A DNA stretch of 64,000 nt from an uncultured Shimia sp. Lineage in GTDB: Bacteria; Pseudomonadota; Alphaproteobacteria; Rhodobacterales; Rhodobacteraceae. The notes under the pieces are model-generated. The model was not told the DNA's origin. It saw only the letters and a program-made list of their open reading frames with translations, and did no database searches. Shown here one piece after another: positions 47,643 to 56,175 of this stretch; within the stretch, counting starts at the first letter, position 1; each line of letters opens with the position of its first letter. The DNA lies in the NCBI GenBank assembly GCA_937897325.1, contig CALCOY010000097.1, positions 46,516 through 110,515 of the forward strand, read 5' to 3'. Made by a program: the position numbers and the translations under genes.

Positions 47643-49460
47643 CTACTCTCCCAAAGCTATCCCTTCACGGCGTGGATCGGCCCCGCCTTGCAAGTCTGAC
47701 CCGATGGCGATGGCATGCAGCCCCGAGGTCAGACCCCTCTGGTTGACCTCAAACCCCATCTCTTCCAAAGCTGGTCCAAAATCGGCGGCCGATGTCCCTT
47801 CCTCCAGATCGTAGGTTCCAAAGCGGTTCACCAGATGCGGCAGATCCACGGCCTGCTGTACATCCATGCGCCAGTCGAGATGGGCGATGATCGATTTCGC
47901 TACATAGCCGATGATCCGGCTGCCGCCTGGCGATCCAATGGCTAGAACGGGGGCGCCGTCCTTCATCACGATGGTGGGCGCCATGGACGATCTTGGCCGC
48001 TTTCCGGGCTCCAACCGGTTTGCGATGGGCAGCCCGTCAGCGTGGGTCTTGAAGCTGAAGTCGGTCAGTTCGTTGTTCAGAAGAAACCCCCGCACCATCA
48101 GCCTGGACCCAAAGCCATTCTCGATCGTCGTGGTCATCGAGGCGACATTGCCATAGCTATCGACAATTGAGATATGCGACGTCGATGGCAGTTCGAGGCT
48201 GATATCATCCGCCCAAAGCTGCGCATGATCCCAGTCAGGCGCGCCTGGAACGACAGCGTCTTCCGTCAAGGCCGCACCTTCGGTAAGAAGTCCTGCGCGC
48301 TCGGACAGATAGTCTGGATCGACAAGCCCCATCTTGGGCATGGGCACGAAATCTGCATCGGCCATGTAGCGGCCACGATCCGCAAAAGCGAGGCGAGACG
48401 CATCGCCGATCATCTGCCAGGTGGTTGCACTTTCAGGGCCCATCCCGGCCAGGTCCACGCCCTCCAGCGTGCCAAGGATCTGGCCCACCGTCAGCGCACC
48501 GGAAGAGGGCGGACCCATCCCGCAAACGTCGTGCGCGCGGTAACTGACACAGACCGGCGCGCGTTCCTTGACCTGGTAGATCGACAGATCCAAAGTGCTC
48601 AACACACCAGGATTGCCGGGTGCATTGCGCACCGTCTGCACGATGTCGGTCGCGATCTCACCTGTATAGAAGGCGTCTGCCCCGCCGGCTGCCATGGCCC
48701 GAAGCGTTTCAGCGTATTCGGGGTTCTGCAGCGTGTCGCCTGCCTGAACTGCGACGCCGTTCGGATAGAAGAAATTCGCGGTTGTCTCAAAGCGGGACAG
48801 ACGCTCCTTGTCGTTTTCAACGAGTCCGGCCAGTCGGGGTGACACGGCAAATCCACCGTCTGCAAGCTCTATGGCTGGATCCAGAAGAGGACCCCAGGCA
48901 AGCTTGCCCCATCGCCTGTGCAGCGCTTCCAGCAGGGCAGGGGTGCCCGGTGTTCCGACAGATCGTCCGCCAACCACTGCGTCGAAGAATTGAAGGGGCT
49001 CACCTGCATCATCCTGAAAAAGACGGGGCGTTGCCTCAAGAGGAGCGGTCTCACGCCCGTCCATCGTGGTCAACGCGCGCGTCTCTGCGTCGAAGTAAAT
49101 AAGGAAGGCGCCTCCGCCCAAACCCGATGATTGCGGCTCGACCAGACCAAGTACCGTTTGCACGGCGACAAGTGCATCCGCTGCCGTTCCGCCTGCTTCC
49201 AAAACGGATGCCCCAGCTTGAACGGCGTGGGGGTTCGCGGCGGCCACCATCCAGTTCTGAGCCGTAACAGGTGTGCCCGCAGCCTTAGATGCTAAGGCCT
49301 CAGCAACGGCCGGGCTGATTTCTTCGAAACTGCCCTCTGTCGCGGCTTCCGGGGCCACGGCGTCCGCAGCCTGCTGTGCGAAGACGGCCCCAGCAAGCAG
49401 AACGGCAGACAGGGCGAAAAAGAGTTTTGGTGACAACTCTTTCCGGGAAAATGCGTTCAT
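47643..49460 (-). CDS. ggt: Gamma-glutamyltransferase
   Basis: The 605-residue exported enzyme has a signal peptide (about residues 10-29, ending FAQQ), NWMVAAANPHAVQAGASVLE, QSSGLGGGAFLIYFD, and the autocleavage site before the nucleophile Thr in LPSTSHISIVDSYGNVAS, near residue 425. A conserved PGGSRIIGYV follows. It splits glutathione and other gamma-glutamyl peptides in the periplasm. AGGAGG lies before the ATG. Sandwiched between two hydroxyacid enzymes on one strand, its transcript seems to start at the 2-hydroxyacid dehydrogenase gene. Confidence 0.94.
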   Translation of the reverse strand: MNAFSRKELSPKLFFALSAVLLAGAVFAQQAADAVAPEAATEGSFEEISPAVAEALASKAAGTPVTAQNWMVAAANPHAVQAGASVLEAGGTAADALVAVQTVLGLVEPQSSGLGGGAFLIYFDAETRALTTMDGRETAPLEATPRLFQDDAGEPLQFFDAVVGGRSVGTPGTPALLEALHRRWGKLAWGPLLDPAIELADGGFAVSPRLAGLVENDKERLSRFETTANFFYPNGVAVQAGDTLQNPEYAETLRAMAAGGADAFYTGEIATDIVQTVRNAPGNPGVLSTLDLSIYQVKERAPVCVSYRAHDVCGMGPPSSGALTVGQILGTLEGVDLAGMGPESATTWQMIGDASRLAFADRGRYMADADFVPMPKMGLVDPDYLSERAGLLTEGAALTEDAVVPGAPDWDHAQLWADDISLELPSTSHISIVDSYGNVASMTTTIENGFGSRLMVRGFLLNNELTDFSFKTHADGLPIANRLEPGKRPRSSMAPTIVMKDGAPVLAIGSPGGSRIIGYVAKSIIAHLDWRMDVQQAVDLPHLVNRFGTYDLEEGTSAADFGPALEEMGFEVNQRGLTSGLHAIAIGSDLQGGADPRREGIALGE

Positions 49461-49471
49461 TTTCTTTCCTC

Positions 49472-50458
49472 CTAGAGCATCGACGGTACAACTTGATCGG
49501 GCGGACGATGACCATCGTCAAATGTCTTTATATTGATGATGACCTTCTCACCCATTTCGATCCGGCTTTCGAGCGTGGCCGATCCCATATGCGGCAACAG
49601 CACCACATTCTTCAACTCGCGCAGGCGTGGATTGACCTCCACGCCACGTTCATAAACATCAAGCCCCGCACCCGCGATCTCGCCTGCCCGCAGCATCCGC
49701 GTCAGCGCATTTTCGTCCACCACTTCCCCGCGCGAGGTGTTCACGATCACCGCGCCTGGTTTCATCAGTTTCAGCCGCCTTGCGTTCATTAAATGAAAGG
49801 TGCTTGGGGTCGAAGGGCAATGCACGCTTATAATGTCCATTCGGGCCACCATCTGGTCCAGACTGTCCCACCAGGTCACGTCCAGATCTGCCTCGGTCTC
49901 CTCTCTCAGACGTTTCCGATTGTGATAATGCACCTGCATTCCAAACGCATTTGCCCGCCGCGCCACGGCCTGGCCAATCCGGCCCATGCCAAGGATGCCC
50001 AATCGCCGTCCCGCGATCCGCCCGCCCAGAAAGGCAGTGGGGGTCCAGCCGGACCACTCCCCGCTTTGCATTGTCGCGAGGCCCTCGGGCATCCGCCGCG
50101 TCACCGCAAGGATCAGACCTATCGTCATATCTGCGGTGTCATCAGTCAGAACGCCCGGCGTGTTTGATACCAGGATCCCTCTTTGCCTCGCCGTGGACAC
50201 ATCAATGTTGTCAAAGCCCGCCCCATAATTCGCAATCAGCTTCAGTCCGTCCCCGGCCTGTCCAATCAGGCTCGCGTCGATCGTGTCGGTGATGGTCGGA
50301 ACGAGCACATCTGCCGATTTCATGGCGTTGGCCAGATCTCCGCGCGACATTGGCGCGTCATCGTCGCGTAACTGCACGTCAAAAAGCTCAGAGAGGCGCG
50401 CCTCGACCGGTTCGGGCAACCGTCGCGTAACGACAACACTCAAGCGTTCCTTTGCCAT
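49472..50458 (-). CDS. D-isomer-specific 2-hydroxyacid dehydrogenase (glyoxylate/hydroxypyruvate reductase type)
   Basis: The 328-residue protein has ANYGAGFDNIDVSTARQRGI, the NAD(P) motif GILGMGRIGQAVARR near residue 150, the catalytic Arg in NTSRGEVVDE, Glu in GLDVYE and His in LLPHMGSATLESRIEM. The second position after the dinucleotide motif is His-Asn-Arg, which suits NADPH use. It reduces glyoxylate or hydroxypyruvate, or works on related acids. A GGGGGGA site supports ATG 50458. The SH3 gene diverges from it. Confidence 0.92.
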   Translation of the reverse strand: MAKERLSVVVTRRLPEPVEARLSELFDVQLRDDDAPMSRGDLANAMKSADVLVPTITDTIDASLIGQAGDGLKLIANYGAGFDNIDVSTARQRGILVSNTPGVLTDDTADMTIGLILAVTRRMPEGLATMQSGEWSGWTPTAFLGGRIAGRRLGILGMGRIGQAVARRANAFGMQVHYHNRKRLREETEADLDVTWWDSLDQMVARMDIISVHCPSTPSTFHLMNARRLKLMKPGAVIVNTSRGEVVDENALTRMLRAGEIAGAGLDVYERGVEVNPRLRELKNVVLLPHMGSATLESRIEMGEKVIINIKTFDDGHRPPDQVVPSML

Positions 50459-50559
50459 GCCCATCCCCCCGATATTGGCGCGTGTCCTCGCATTGTGGCA
50501 TGGTGACGGATGTGGAGCCGAGGCACAAGAACCTCGATCCCGTGATGAGGCAATTGAAG

Positions 50560-51081
50560 ATGCAGTTCAGCGGCATGATCCGGACAAACCGAATGTGTGT
50601 TCTTGTGCTGTCCATCCTTCTTTTGACGCTTGCCGCAGCGGCTCATGCACAGAAAGTCGGATCCGCCACCAACCTGCCCTTGCCGCGATATGTCTCGCTC
50701 AAGGCCGCCGAAGGCAATGTTCGTCGGGGGCCATCTCTGACCCACCGGATCGACTGGATCTACAAACGCCGTCACATGCCCCTTCGCATAACGGCAGAGC
50801 ATGGCCATTGGCGGCGCGTGGAAGATCGCGACGGAATGGGTGGTTGGGTGCATTATTCGCTTCTATCTGGCAATCGTACGGTCATCGTCGAACACGATAT
50901 GCTCACGTTGCGCGTCCGTCCCGAATTGCAGTCCCCCGCCACCGCCGCACTGGAAGCTGGCGTGATCGCCCGGCTGGAGTCGTGCAGCGCAGAATGGTGC
51001 CGCGTCTCATCTGGCGGCTATCGCGGCTGGGTTCAGAAACGCAGACTTTGGGGCGTGGCATCTGATGAGATCCGCCAGTGA
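50560..51081 (+). CDS. Exported SH3-domain (bacterial SH3) protein
   Basis: The 173-residue protein has a signal peptide (MCVLVLSILLLTLAAAAHA) and two SH3-like repeats: EGNVRRGPSLTHRIDWIYKR with WRRVEDRDGMGGWVHYSLLS, and LRVRPELQSPATAALEAGV with WCRVSSGGYRGWVQKRRLWG. These usually bind peptidoglycan or peptides in the periplasm. ATG 50560 has GAGG 9 bases upstream; ATG 50575 is an alternative. It is the last core gene before tRNA-Gln. Confidence 0.85.
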   Translation: MQFSGMIRTNRMCVLVLSILLLTLAAAAHAQKVGSATNLPLPRYVSLKAAEGNVRRGPSLTHRIDWIYKRRHMPLRITAEHGHWRRVEDRDGMGGWVHYSLLSGNRTVIVEHDMLTLRVRPELQSPATAALEAGVIARLESCSAEWCRVSSGGYRGWVQKRRLWGVASDEIRQ

Positions 51082-51161
51082 GGCAATCGCCAGACGCCGC
51101 ATTTCGCCAAAAATAGGGACTTGCACGCCCGCCTCGACCGGCTTAACTACCACCGCACGAT

Positions 51162-51236
51162 TGGGGTGTGGCCTAGCGGTAGGGCAACTGTTTTTGGTAC
51201 AGGAGATCGTAGGTTCGAATCCTACCACCCCAGCCA
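51162..51236 (+). tRNA. tRNA-Gln (UUG)
   Basis: A 7-bp acceptor stem (TGGGGTG with CACCCCA), the D arm, an anticodon loop with TTG, the GTTCGAATC T arm and an encoded CCA are all present. It lies about 80 bases after the SH3 gene. Clear cloverleaf. Confidence 0.95.
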
Positions 51237-51267
51237 ACCTTCCTTGATGTGCCGTCCGGCATGAATC

Positions 51268-51317
51268 GCAACTTTTCCGGCTAGACTTGCAACTTTTGCC
51301 GTATAAAAATGCAACTT
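51268..51317 (+). repeat. Three phased GCAACTT repeats after tRNA-Gln
   Basis: GCAACTTTT occurs at 51268 and 51289, and GCAACTTGG at 51311, spaced 21 and 22 bp. The spacing of two helical turns suggests binding sites of a recombinase or the terminal repeats of a lost mobile element. No transposase is next to it. Confidence 0.45.
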
Positions 51318-51407
51318 GGCGCATAATTTTCAGATTTTCGAACATATCGGGTGGTTCTGGACGTATTGGTGCAAGTTCCGAAAAGTCCCTCCGACGAGCC
51401 AGTTTAG

Positions 51408-51483
51408 GAAGTGATAGCTCAGTTGGTAAAGCAACTGACTTTTGATCAGCAGGTAGAAGGTTCGAACCCTTCACGGCTTACCA
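51408..51483 (+). pseudogene. Degenerate tRNA-Lys (UUU)-like sequence
   Basis: A D arm (GCTCAGTTGGTAAAGC), an anticodon arm CTGA-CTTTTGA-TCAG with TTT, a perfect T arm (GAAGG-TTCGAAC-CCTTC) and CCA are present. The acceptor arms do not pair (GAAGTGA against ACGGCTT gives two Watson-Crick pairs and two wobbles), and base 37 is G instead of A. It is probably not a working tRNA. Its 3' half resembles the tRNA-Lys fragment at 60048-60095. Confidence 0.75.
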
Positions 51484-51612
51484 ATTTCTTCCTGTTGTGA
51501 GCGTTCACGCGAGTCTTCCACAATCGCCAGGTTTTTTACCACAAACGTCACCAAGGCTTGCCACAACTATGACGGTTCGTGATGTTTGGTCATCCTTGTC
51601 ATGTTTTTGATC
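51484..51612 (+). repeat. Inverted repeat, left copy, following the tRNA-Lys-like sequence
   Basis: The stretch with GAGTCTTCCACAATCGCCAG, then CCACAAACGTCACCAAGGC and TTGCCACAACTATGACGG, closely matches the minus strand of 59911-60047. Similarity by eye is about 75-80 percent and extends from the tRNA 3' end. Repeated (T)GCCACA and TCCACA words could be recombinase arm sites. No gene is present. Confidence 0.8.
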
Positions 51613-52183
51613 ATCTTTCCTTTAAGCAAGTTGGAAGGGTTTGCTAGCTGAGGTGCCGGGCATGAGCCCTTGGCGTACGTCTTCAGTCCTCACCGGTCAT
51701 TGATGGTGTCAAACTGCGCCTCAGAGCAGCTTCACCCAACCGGTCGTTAACTGCGCCCGCGAGATCTGGGCATTGTCCGACGTCGGCAACGCAGGACAAA
51801 CCCGACTTTGGATTTTGGCACTGTGCTGATGCAGCATCCCTTTGCATACGCAACATGTTTCTCGTTGCGATGCAGCGCATGTCACGGAACCGGTCGTTCG
51901 AACGTGCCGGTTGCACTCTAACCGAAATCGAACTTTCGCCGCAGGCCAATCCGACAACTCAGACCGGGACAAAGCCGTCGTCTGATTTTGGCGCTTTGCT
52001 GACGCAGCATCTCTTCGCGCGCGCGGCACGTCTTTTGTTGCAGCGCGGCGCATGCCGTCAATGCGGTCGTTCGCGGGGATCGAATTTGTCCAAACCGACA
52101 TCGTACCTTCGCCGCAGCCAGGTCAGACAGGTCAGACAGGAACGGTACGGACAAATCCGCCGTTCGTATCATCTAACCGAAAG
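51613..52183. other. Non-coding accessory stretch with imperfect tandem repeats
   Basis: No credible gene was found; the short frames here are repeat-derived. CGGTCGTT occurs at 51741, 51891 and 52064, marking two imperfect units of about 150 and 173 bp with shared words such as GATTTTGGC, GCTGATGCAGCATC/GCTGACGCAGCATC and TTTCGCCGCAG/CTTCGCCGCAG. TCAGACAGG is repeated twice at 52125-52142. The content resembles dispersed intergenic repeats of Roseobacters. Confidence 0.6.
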
Positions 52184-52702
52184 TCAGCATTGTACCTCCT
52201 CGCGTCTCATCATTTCAGTCTCAACCGGACAGTTTGCGCAAACCTGGCGATTGCACAACCGGCAGACTCTAAACGCGTGATTCTCATCTCTGAGAAGCGC
52301 GTTAAGCAGTTTAGTAGACAAGAATGACAGCATTGCTTGCTCGTCGGAACTTAAAGCCTTCAATGCGGTCCGCAGCTTATCCTGTCGTTGACCCATCTGC
52401 CTCGCATGAAGCTCTTGGCCGCGTTCGCTCAATTTGAGCAACACAGTGCGCCCGTCCGTCTCTGAGGGAGAGCGTTCCACAAGACCTCTGTCTTCCAGTC
52501 GCGCAACCAGCCTCACTGTTGCTGCATGAGACAACGAAATCGCATCTGCCAAATGAGAAATGGCCAACCCTGGTGCATGGCCCAAATGCCCAATCGCCTC
52601 TGCTTCCGATTGGACCAGGCCATTTGCTTGAATGGAGGAAAATATGTCGTCGCTGAGGGCAATCGCCATAGCCCCAAAGGTGTTTTCCAAAGCGTTGGTC
52701 AT
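52184..52702 (-). CDS. MarR-family regulator with C-terminal cysteine cluster
   Basis: The 172-residue protein has a winged helix (LAISHLADAISLSHAATVRL, ARLEDRGLVERSPSETDGRT) at about residues 45-105. It ends with CRLCNRQVCANCPVETEM, four cysteines as CxxC plus CxxC. Such clusters could bind metal or sense oxidation. It is divergent from a GNAT gene with two palindromic sites in the 83 bases between, suggesting autoregulation and control of the acetyltransferase. The ligand is unknown. Confidence 0.88.
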   Translation of the reverse strand: MTNALENTFGAMAIALSDDIFSSIQANGLVQSEAEAIGHLGHAPGLAISHLADAISLSHAATVRLVARLEDRGLVERSPSETDGRTVLLKLSERGQELHARQMGQRQDKLRTALKALSSDEQAMLSFLSTKLLNALLRDENHAFRVCRLCNRQVCANCPVETEMMRREEVQC

Positions 52703-52715
52703 GGAAAACAGTTAT

Positions 52716-52764
52716 ATGCATCATGCATGTACATCAAGATGAAAGAAGAGTATGCACCATGCAT
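52716..52764. promoter_or_regulatory. Two palindromic operator-like sites, MarR/GNAT intergenic
   Basis: ATGCATCATGCAT (52716-52728) is a perfect palindrome around its central base. ATGCACCATGCAT (52752-52764) is the same with one change. Their centres are 36 bp apart, between the divergent MarR and GNAT starts. This layout fits MarR binding, but no footprint is known. Confidence 0.6.
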
Positions 52765-52785
52765 ATGAAAGCATAGGATTCTGAT

Positions 52786-53238
52786 GTGATACGCAACATG
52801 ACCCGAGATGACCTTCCTGCAGTGAAGGCTCTGATCGACTCAACAGATTTGTTTCCTGGAGAAATGCTCGATGGCATGGCCGGTGACGCCCTGGACGGAG
52901 AAAGTGAAACGGAACGTTGGATGGTTCTGGTCGACAACGGGCCAGTTGGTGTTGTCTACTTTGCGCCCGAACGCATGACTGAAGGTACCTGGAACCTCTA
53001 CCTCATCGCTATTCATGCAGATCGACAAGGCACAGGCGAGGGCTCCAAGCTCATCGCACATGTCGAAAAGACGCTGGCCGATGAAGGGCACCGCGTCCTG
53101 CTGGTGGAAACCTCCGGCAACTCGGATTTCGAACAAACCCGTCAGTTCTACCTCAACAACATGTACACCGAGGAAGCCCGGATACGGGAGTTCTACACAA
53201 GAGGTGAAGACAAAATCGTGTTCTGGAAGAAACTTTGA
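52786..53238 (+). CDS. GNAT-family N-acetyltransferase
   Basis: The 150-residue protein has the acetyl-CoA-binding motif A (LYLIAIHADRQGTGEGSKLI, with RQGTGEG) near residue 85 and motif B (YLNNMYTEEARIREFYTRGE) near the C-terminus. It transfers an acetyl group to an unknown amine. The start codon is GTG. It is divergent from the MarR gene and may be controlled by it. Length is typical for the family. Confidence 0.9.
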   Translation: MIRNMTRDDLPAVKALIDSTDLFPGEMLDGMAGDALDGESETERWMVLVDNGPVGVVYFAPERMTEGTWNLYLIAIHADRQGTGEGSKLIAHVEKTLADEGHRVLLVETSGNSDFEQTRQFYLNNMYTEEARIREFYTRGEDKIVFWKKL

Positions 53239-53408
53239 CCTTCAATGATGGTCGTTTCCATACATTGCATCCGCAGCCTCGGTCGCTTTGGGCTCACTGA
53301 AGACTTAGGCAGGGCGAACAAAATGAGCTTTCGACAAGAGGCGATCAAAGCCTGTTTTCAGCTTTCGAACGAACGCGGATGGTAGTGCCGGAAAACAAAT
53401 CCGTTACA

Positions 53409-54626
53409 TCAGTTGCGCAGTCGAAACGCCACGTATGCACCTATCAGGCCAAGCGTCGTACCCATCAAAGCGGCACCGGACAATCCTGAGAGCGAAAAAC
53501 CGACGCCGCCAATCGCAATGCCCAAACCTTGCCCTAGGAAAATCGTTGCTCCATTCAGAGCAAAGGCTAAGATCGCGCCTCCACTGGCATGGCGTGCGAT
53601 GCTGGCAGCGACCACTGGCAGGCAGGCAAAAAGCGCCGCCGCCCCTGGCAGAGTGGCCAGAGCATATATCGCCCCGCCAACAATGCCCGATGGTGCAATT
53701 GCTAGGCCTGCCGCATAAACGAATTGCGTCAAGCAAACCACACCCAACAAAGGCAACAGCGCTTTGTCACCGATTCCGTCCGCCAAGCGAGCCCCGATGA
53801 CAAGCCCCAGGATGCTGCCGATCCCGACAAGGATTTGAACGAAACCCACGGCACCACCAGTAACGCCAGTGAGTGACGTAATGATCGGCCCAACAAGACC
53901 GACAGTCGCAAAAGTGGCCGCGAAGGCGAGCAGGGTCGACAAGTAAAGACCAGGCAGAGGCCAGGACAACACGGACGAAGCCGATGATGTGCTTGCTGTA
54001 GTGGCCGATGCGGTGCGCGCTGGGACAAGTGCTGCGATGGCTCCTGCAACCGCAATGCTGAGAACAACGGTATACCAGAGTGAAGCGCGCCATCCAAATG
54101 TCCCGCCGATCAGGCTTCCTAGTGGGATACCTAGGAGCAGGCCAAGCGCAGTCCCACCGGAGACGATGGCCAGCGCTCGGCCACGCATTTCTGGCGGCAC
54201 CAAGGCTACCGCCAGTGTTGAGGCAAGCGGGACCGTAAGCGCACCGAGAAATCCGCCCAAGATGCGCAGCGGCAACAGCATCTCGTAGGTCGCCACAAGT
54301 GCAGAAGCTGCATGGATCACCGCTAAAAAACCCATGACCGCAATAAGAAGCGACTTGCGATCAACGCGTTTCAAAGCGATGGCGAGTGCAGGACCGCCCA
54401 CAGCACATGCGATAGCAAAGGCCGTTTGCAACTGTGCGACGGCATTCACCGATACGTCCAGATCATCGGCCATTGGCACCAGCAACCCGCCAAATACAAA
54501 CGCGCCTGTACTGAACGCAAGCGGGCCGAGCAATAGCGCAACAAGTGCCGGGCGCGGCACTTTTGCCTGGTCGGCGGGAGGGTCAGCTTCGATGGAAGCG
54601 CCGTGGTCTAAGCTTGACTTGGTCAT
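53409..54626 (-). CDS. MFS transporter, DHA1-type efflux
   Basis: The 405-residue protein has twelve predicted TM segments. The N-terminal half includes FVFGGLLVPMADDLDVSVNA, the loop 2-3 region ALKRVDRKSLLIAVMG and PPEMRGRALAIVSGGTALG, which is motif C-like. Substrates of this AraJ-like group are drugs or sugars; none can be assigned. The ATG is only 22 bases from a divergent MarR start. The neighbouring regulator suggests inducible efflux. Confidence 0.88.
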   Translation of the reverse strand: MTKSSLDHGASIEADPPADQAKVPRPALVALLLGPLAFSTGAFVFGGLLVPMADDLDVSVNAVAQLQTAFAIACAVGGPALAIALKRVDRKSLLIAVMGFLAVIHAASALVATYEMLLPLRILGGFLGALTVPLASTLAVALVPPEMRGRALAIVSGGTALGLLLGIPLGSLIGGTFGWRASLWYTVVLSIAVAGAIAALVPARTASATTASTSSASSVLSWPLPGLYLSTLLAFAATFATVGLVGPIITSLTGVTGGAVGFVQILVGIGSILGLVIGARLADGIGDKALLPLLGVVCLTQFVYAAGLAIAPSGIVGGAIYALATLPGAAALFACLPVVAASIARHASGGAILAFALNGATIFLGQGLGIAIGGVGFSLSGLSGAALMGTTLGLIGAYVAFRLRN

Positions 54627-54648
54627 AACTCTACAGAAGTATGTGTAT

Positions 54649-55056
54649 ATGCACGAAGTCAAGCGCATTCAGGAACAACTAGGCTCGCACGCGCAGCGCG
54701 CTATTGCAGGAGGGTGCGCATGCTTCATCGCTCGCAAACATGCGCGTTTGCTGACCCGTCTCTACGACTCAGCACTTGCGCCGCATGGCTTGACTAGTGG
54801 CCAATTCAGTATGATCGCAGCAGTGGCGGCGGCTGGAGTAATGACGATCCAGACACTCGCCGATGCAATGGGCATGGATCACTCCACGACCTCTCGCGGG
54901 GTTTCCCCGCTGATAGACGGAGGATTGCTTGCAGTTGGAAAAGACACATCCGACGGCAGAAAACGGAATCTGTGTCTAACGCAGCGTGGAATTGACAAGT
55001 TGAACGCGGCATCGACGAGCTGGGCTGAAGCTCAGATAAAAGCAGGCGTTAGCTAG
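54649..55056 (+). CDS. MarR-family regulator, short C-terminus
   Basis: The 135-residue protein has the winged helix (GLTSGQFSMIAAVAAAGVMT, IQTLADAMGMDHSTTSRGV, GKDTSDGRKRNLCLTQRG). It ends soon after AASTSWAEAQIKAGVS. The family normally has a further helix, so the C-terminus looks shortened. Only 22 bases lie between its ATG and the divergent MFS ATG. The near-palindrome GTGTATATGCAC lies at its start. It probably represses the MFS gene. Confidence 0.82.
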   Translation: MHEVKRIQEQLGSHAQRAIAGGCACFIARKHARLLTRLYDSALAPHGLTSGQFSMIAAVAAAGVMTIQTLADAMGMDHSTTSRGVSPLIDGGLLAVGKDTSDGRKRNLCLTQRGIDKLNAASTSWAEAQIKAGVS

Positions 55057-55186
55057 TGCTCTAACGCCCACCCCAGTGGTGTAGTCTAAGCAATTCGCCT
55101 GGCCATTCACCAGTTTCTGCTCTGCGCAACTTTGCAGCCGTTGAAGATTCATGAGGCAGCGTCTGCACTCGCCTTTCCGACCGCGG

Positions 55187-55579
55187 CTATGTCCCGAGTA
55201 GTACAAGAACGTTGAGACCAATGGCGCCAAGAAATGCAGTTAGCGTGAGCACCATACCCATGCTTCGTAGAACCGGACTATTTTGGGTGTACGAAAGTCC
55301 AATCCCATGCAGGACCCGGGCGATGAAGAATATCAATCCAAAGACCCACAACAACACTGACGCACCTGACGTTATCTCCGCGACCGCAATCAAGAGGACA
55401 AACATTGGGCCATATTCTGCAAGATTTCCTTGCGCCCTGATCTTCCGTCTCATCATCAACTGATCACCATCACCCAAGGATACGCCTTCTTTGCGCCGTT
55501 GCTGGATGACTGACCAACTTAGCAGAAGCAGCAGCAGGGATAGTCCAATCAGCAATGTGGTGGTAACTCGAAGAGCCAT
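55187..55579 (-). CDS. MAPEG-family membrane protein
   Basis: The 130-residue protein has four hydrophobic segments and the MAPEG core RRKIRAQGNLAEYGPMFVLL and HGIGLSYTQNSPVLRSMGM. The family includes microsomal glutathione transferases, with RxxxNxxE-type residues kept here (RAQGNLAEY). It follows an ArsR-family gene with 14 bases between, so they form an operon. The bacterial substrate is unknown. Confidence 0.9.
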   Translation of the reverse strand: MALRVTTTLLIGLSLLLLLLSWSVIQQRRKEGVSLGDGDQLMMRRKIRAQGNLAEYGPMFVLLIAVAEITSGASVLLWVFGLIFFIARVLHGIGLSYTQNSPVLRSMGMVLTLTAFLGAIGLNVLVLLGT

Positions 55580-55593
55580 AAGTTACTTTTTCT

Positions 55594-55893
55594 CTAGTCC
55601 AGCGGGCAAGCAGAAGGGCAACATATCCTCCGCATCAATTCTACGACATTATCGAGTTTGGCCGTATCCACGGAGAGCAACGACTTGCGACCTTCTTGAA
55701 TTCGGCAAACGATGCCTGCCTGTTCCATTTCCAGTAGATGATGCTTCAAGGTTGAAGCTGGAATTCCGAGTGCATCCGAAAGCTCACCCATCGGGATGCC
55801 ACTCTTCGGTGTATTTAGCAACGCCATCAGAACTTCTACACGGGTCGGATGAGCAAGGGCAGAAAAGAGGATACTTACGTCGTGAGCGTTCAT
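55594..55893 (-). CDS. ArsR-family transcriptional regulator
   Basis: The 99-residue protein has the ArsR winged helix (LFSALAHPTRVEVLMALLNT, MGELSDALGIPASTLKHHLL, AGIVCRIQEGRKSLLS). It ends RICCPSACPLD with three cysteines that could form a sensory site. It starts directly beside a palindromic operator and is co-transcribed with the MAPEG gene. Inducer unknown. Confidence 0.9.
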   Translation of the reverse strand: MNAHDVSILFSALAHPTRVEVLMALLNTPKSGIPMGELSDALGIPASTLKHHLLEMEQAGIVCRIQEGRKSLLSVDTAKLDNVVELMRRICCPSACPLD

Positions 55894-55915
55894 ATAAACT
55901 ATATAACTAGTTTAT
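55894..55915. promoter_or_regulatory. Palindromic operator adjacent to the ArsR start
   Basis: ATAAACTA and TAGTTTAT form a perfect inverted repeat with a 6-base spacer, beginning right at the ArsR start codon. It probably binds ArsR. The following 260 bases up to the next gene hold no recognised feature. Confidence 0.7.
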
Positions 55916-56175
55916 TCGTGATTATCAACCATATTACGCTCTAGTTGACGCGCAAATTGCATCAGAACGGACGTTCATTCCATATGCTGTATTGGTCATT
56001 GTGGGCTCGCTCCAGACCTTAGCTGCATAACGCATGGACTGCAGCAAGGCGGACAAAACGCTATTTCGCTGTGATTGATCCAATGGCTGCTTTTCATTTC
56101 TCAAGACAAACCAGTCTGTCCCAACAAGCGATCAAGTCGCACTTTTGTCGTTAGTCGCATCAACAGACGACAAGG

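Noticed and set aside
51408..51483. Functional tRNA-Lys
   Set aside because: The acceptor stem does not pair and position 37 is G, so it was called degenerate.
51721..52172. Short minus-strand ORFs with similar peptide repeats
   Set aside because: They translate the tandem DNA repeat; no start signals and no conserved family.
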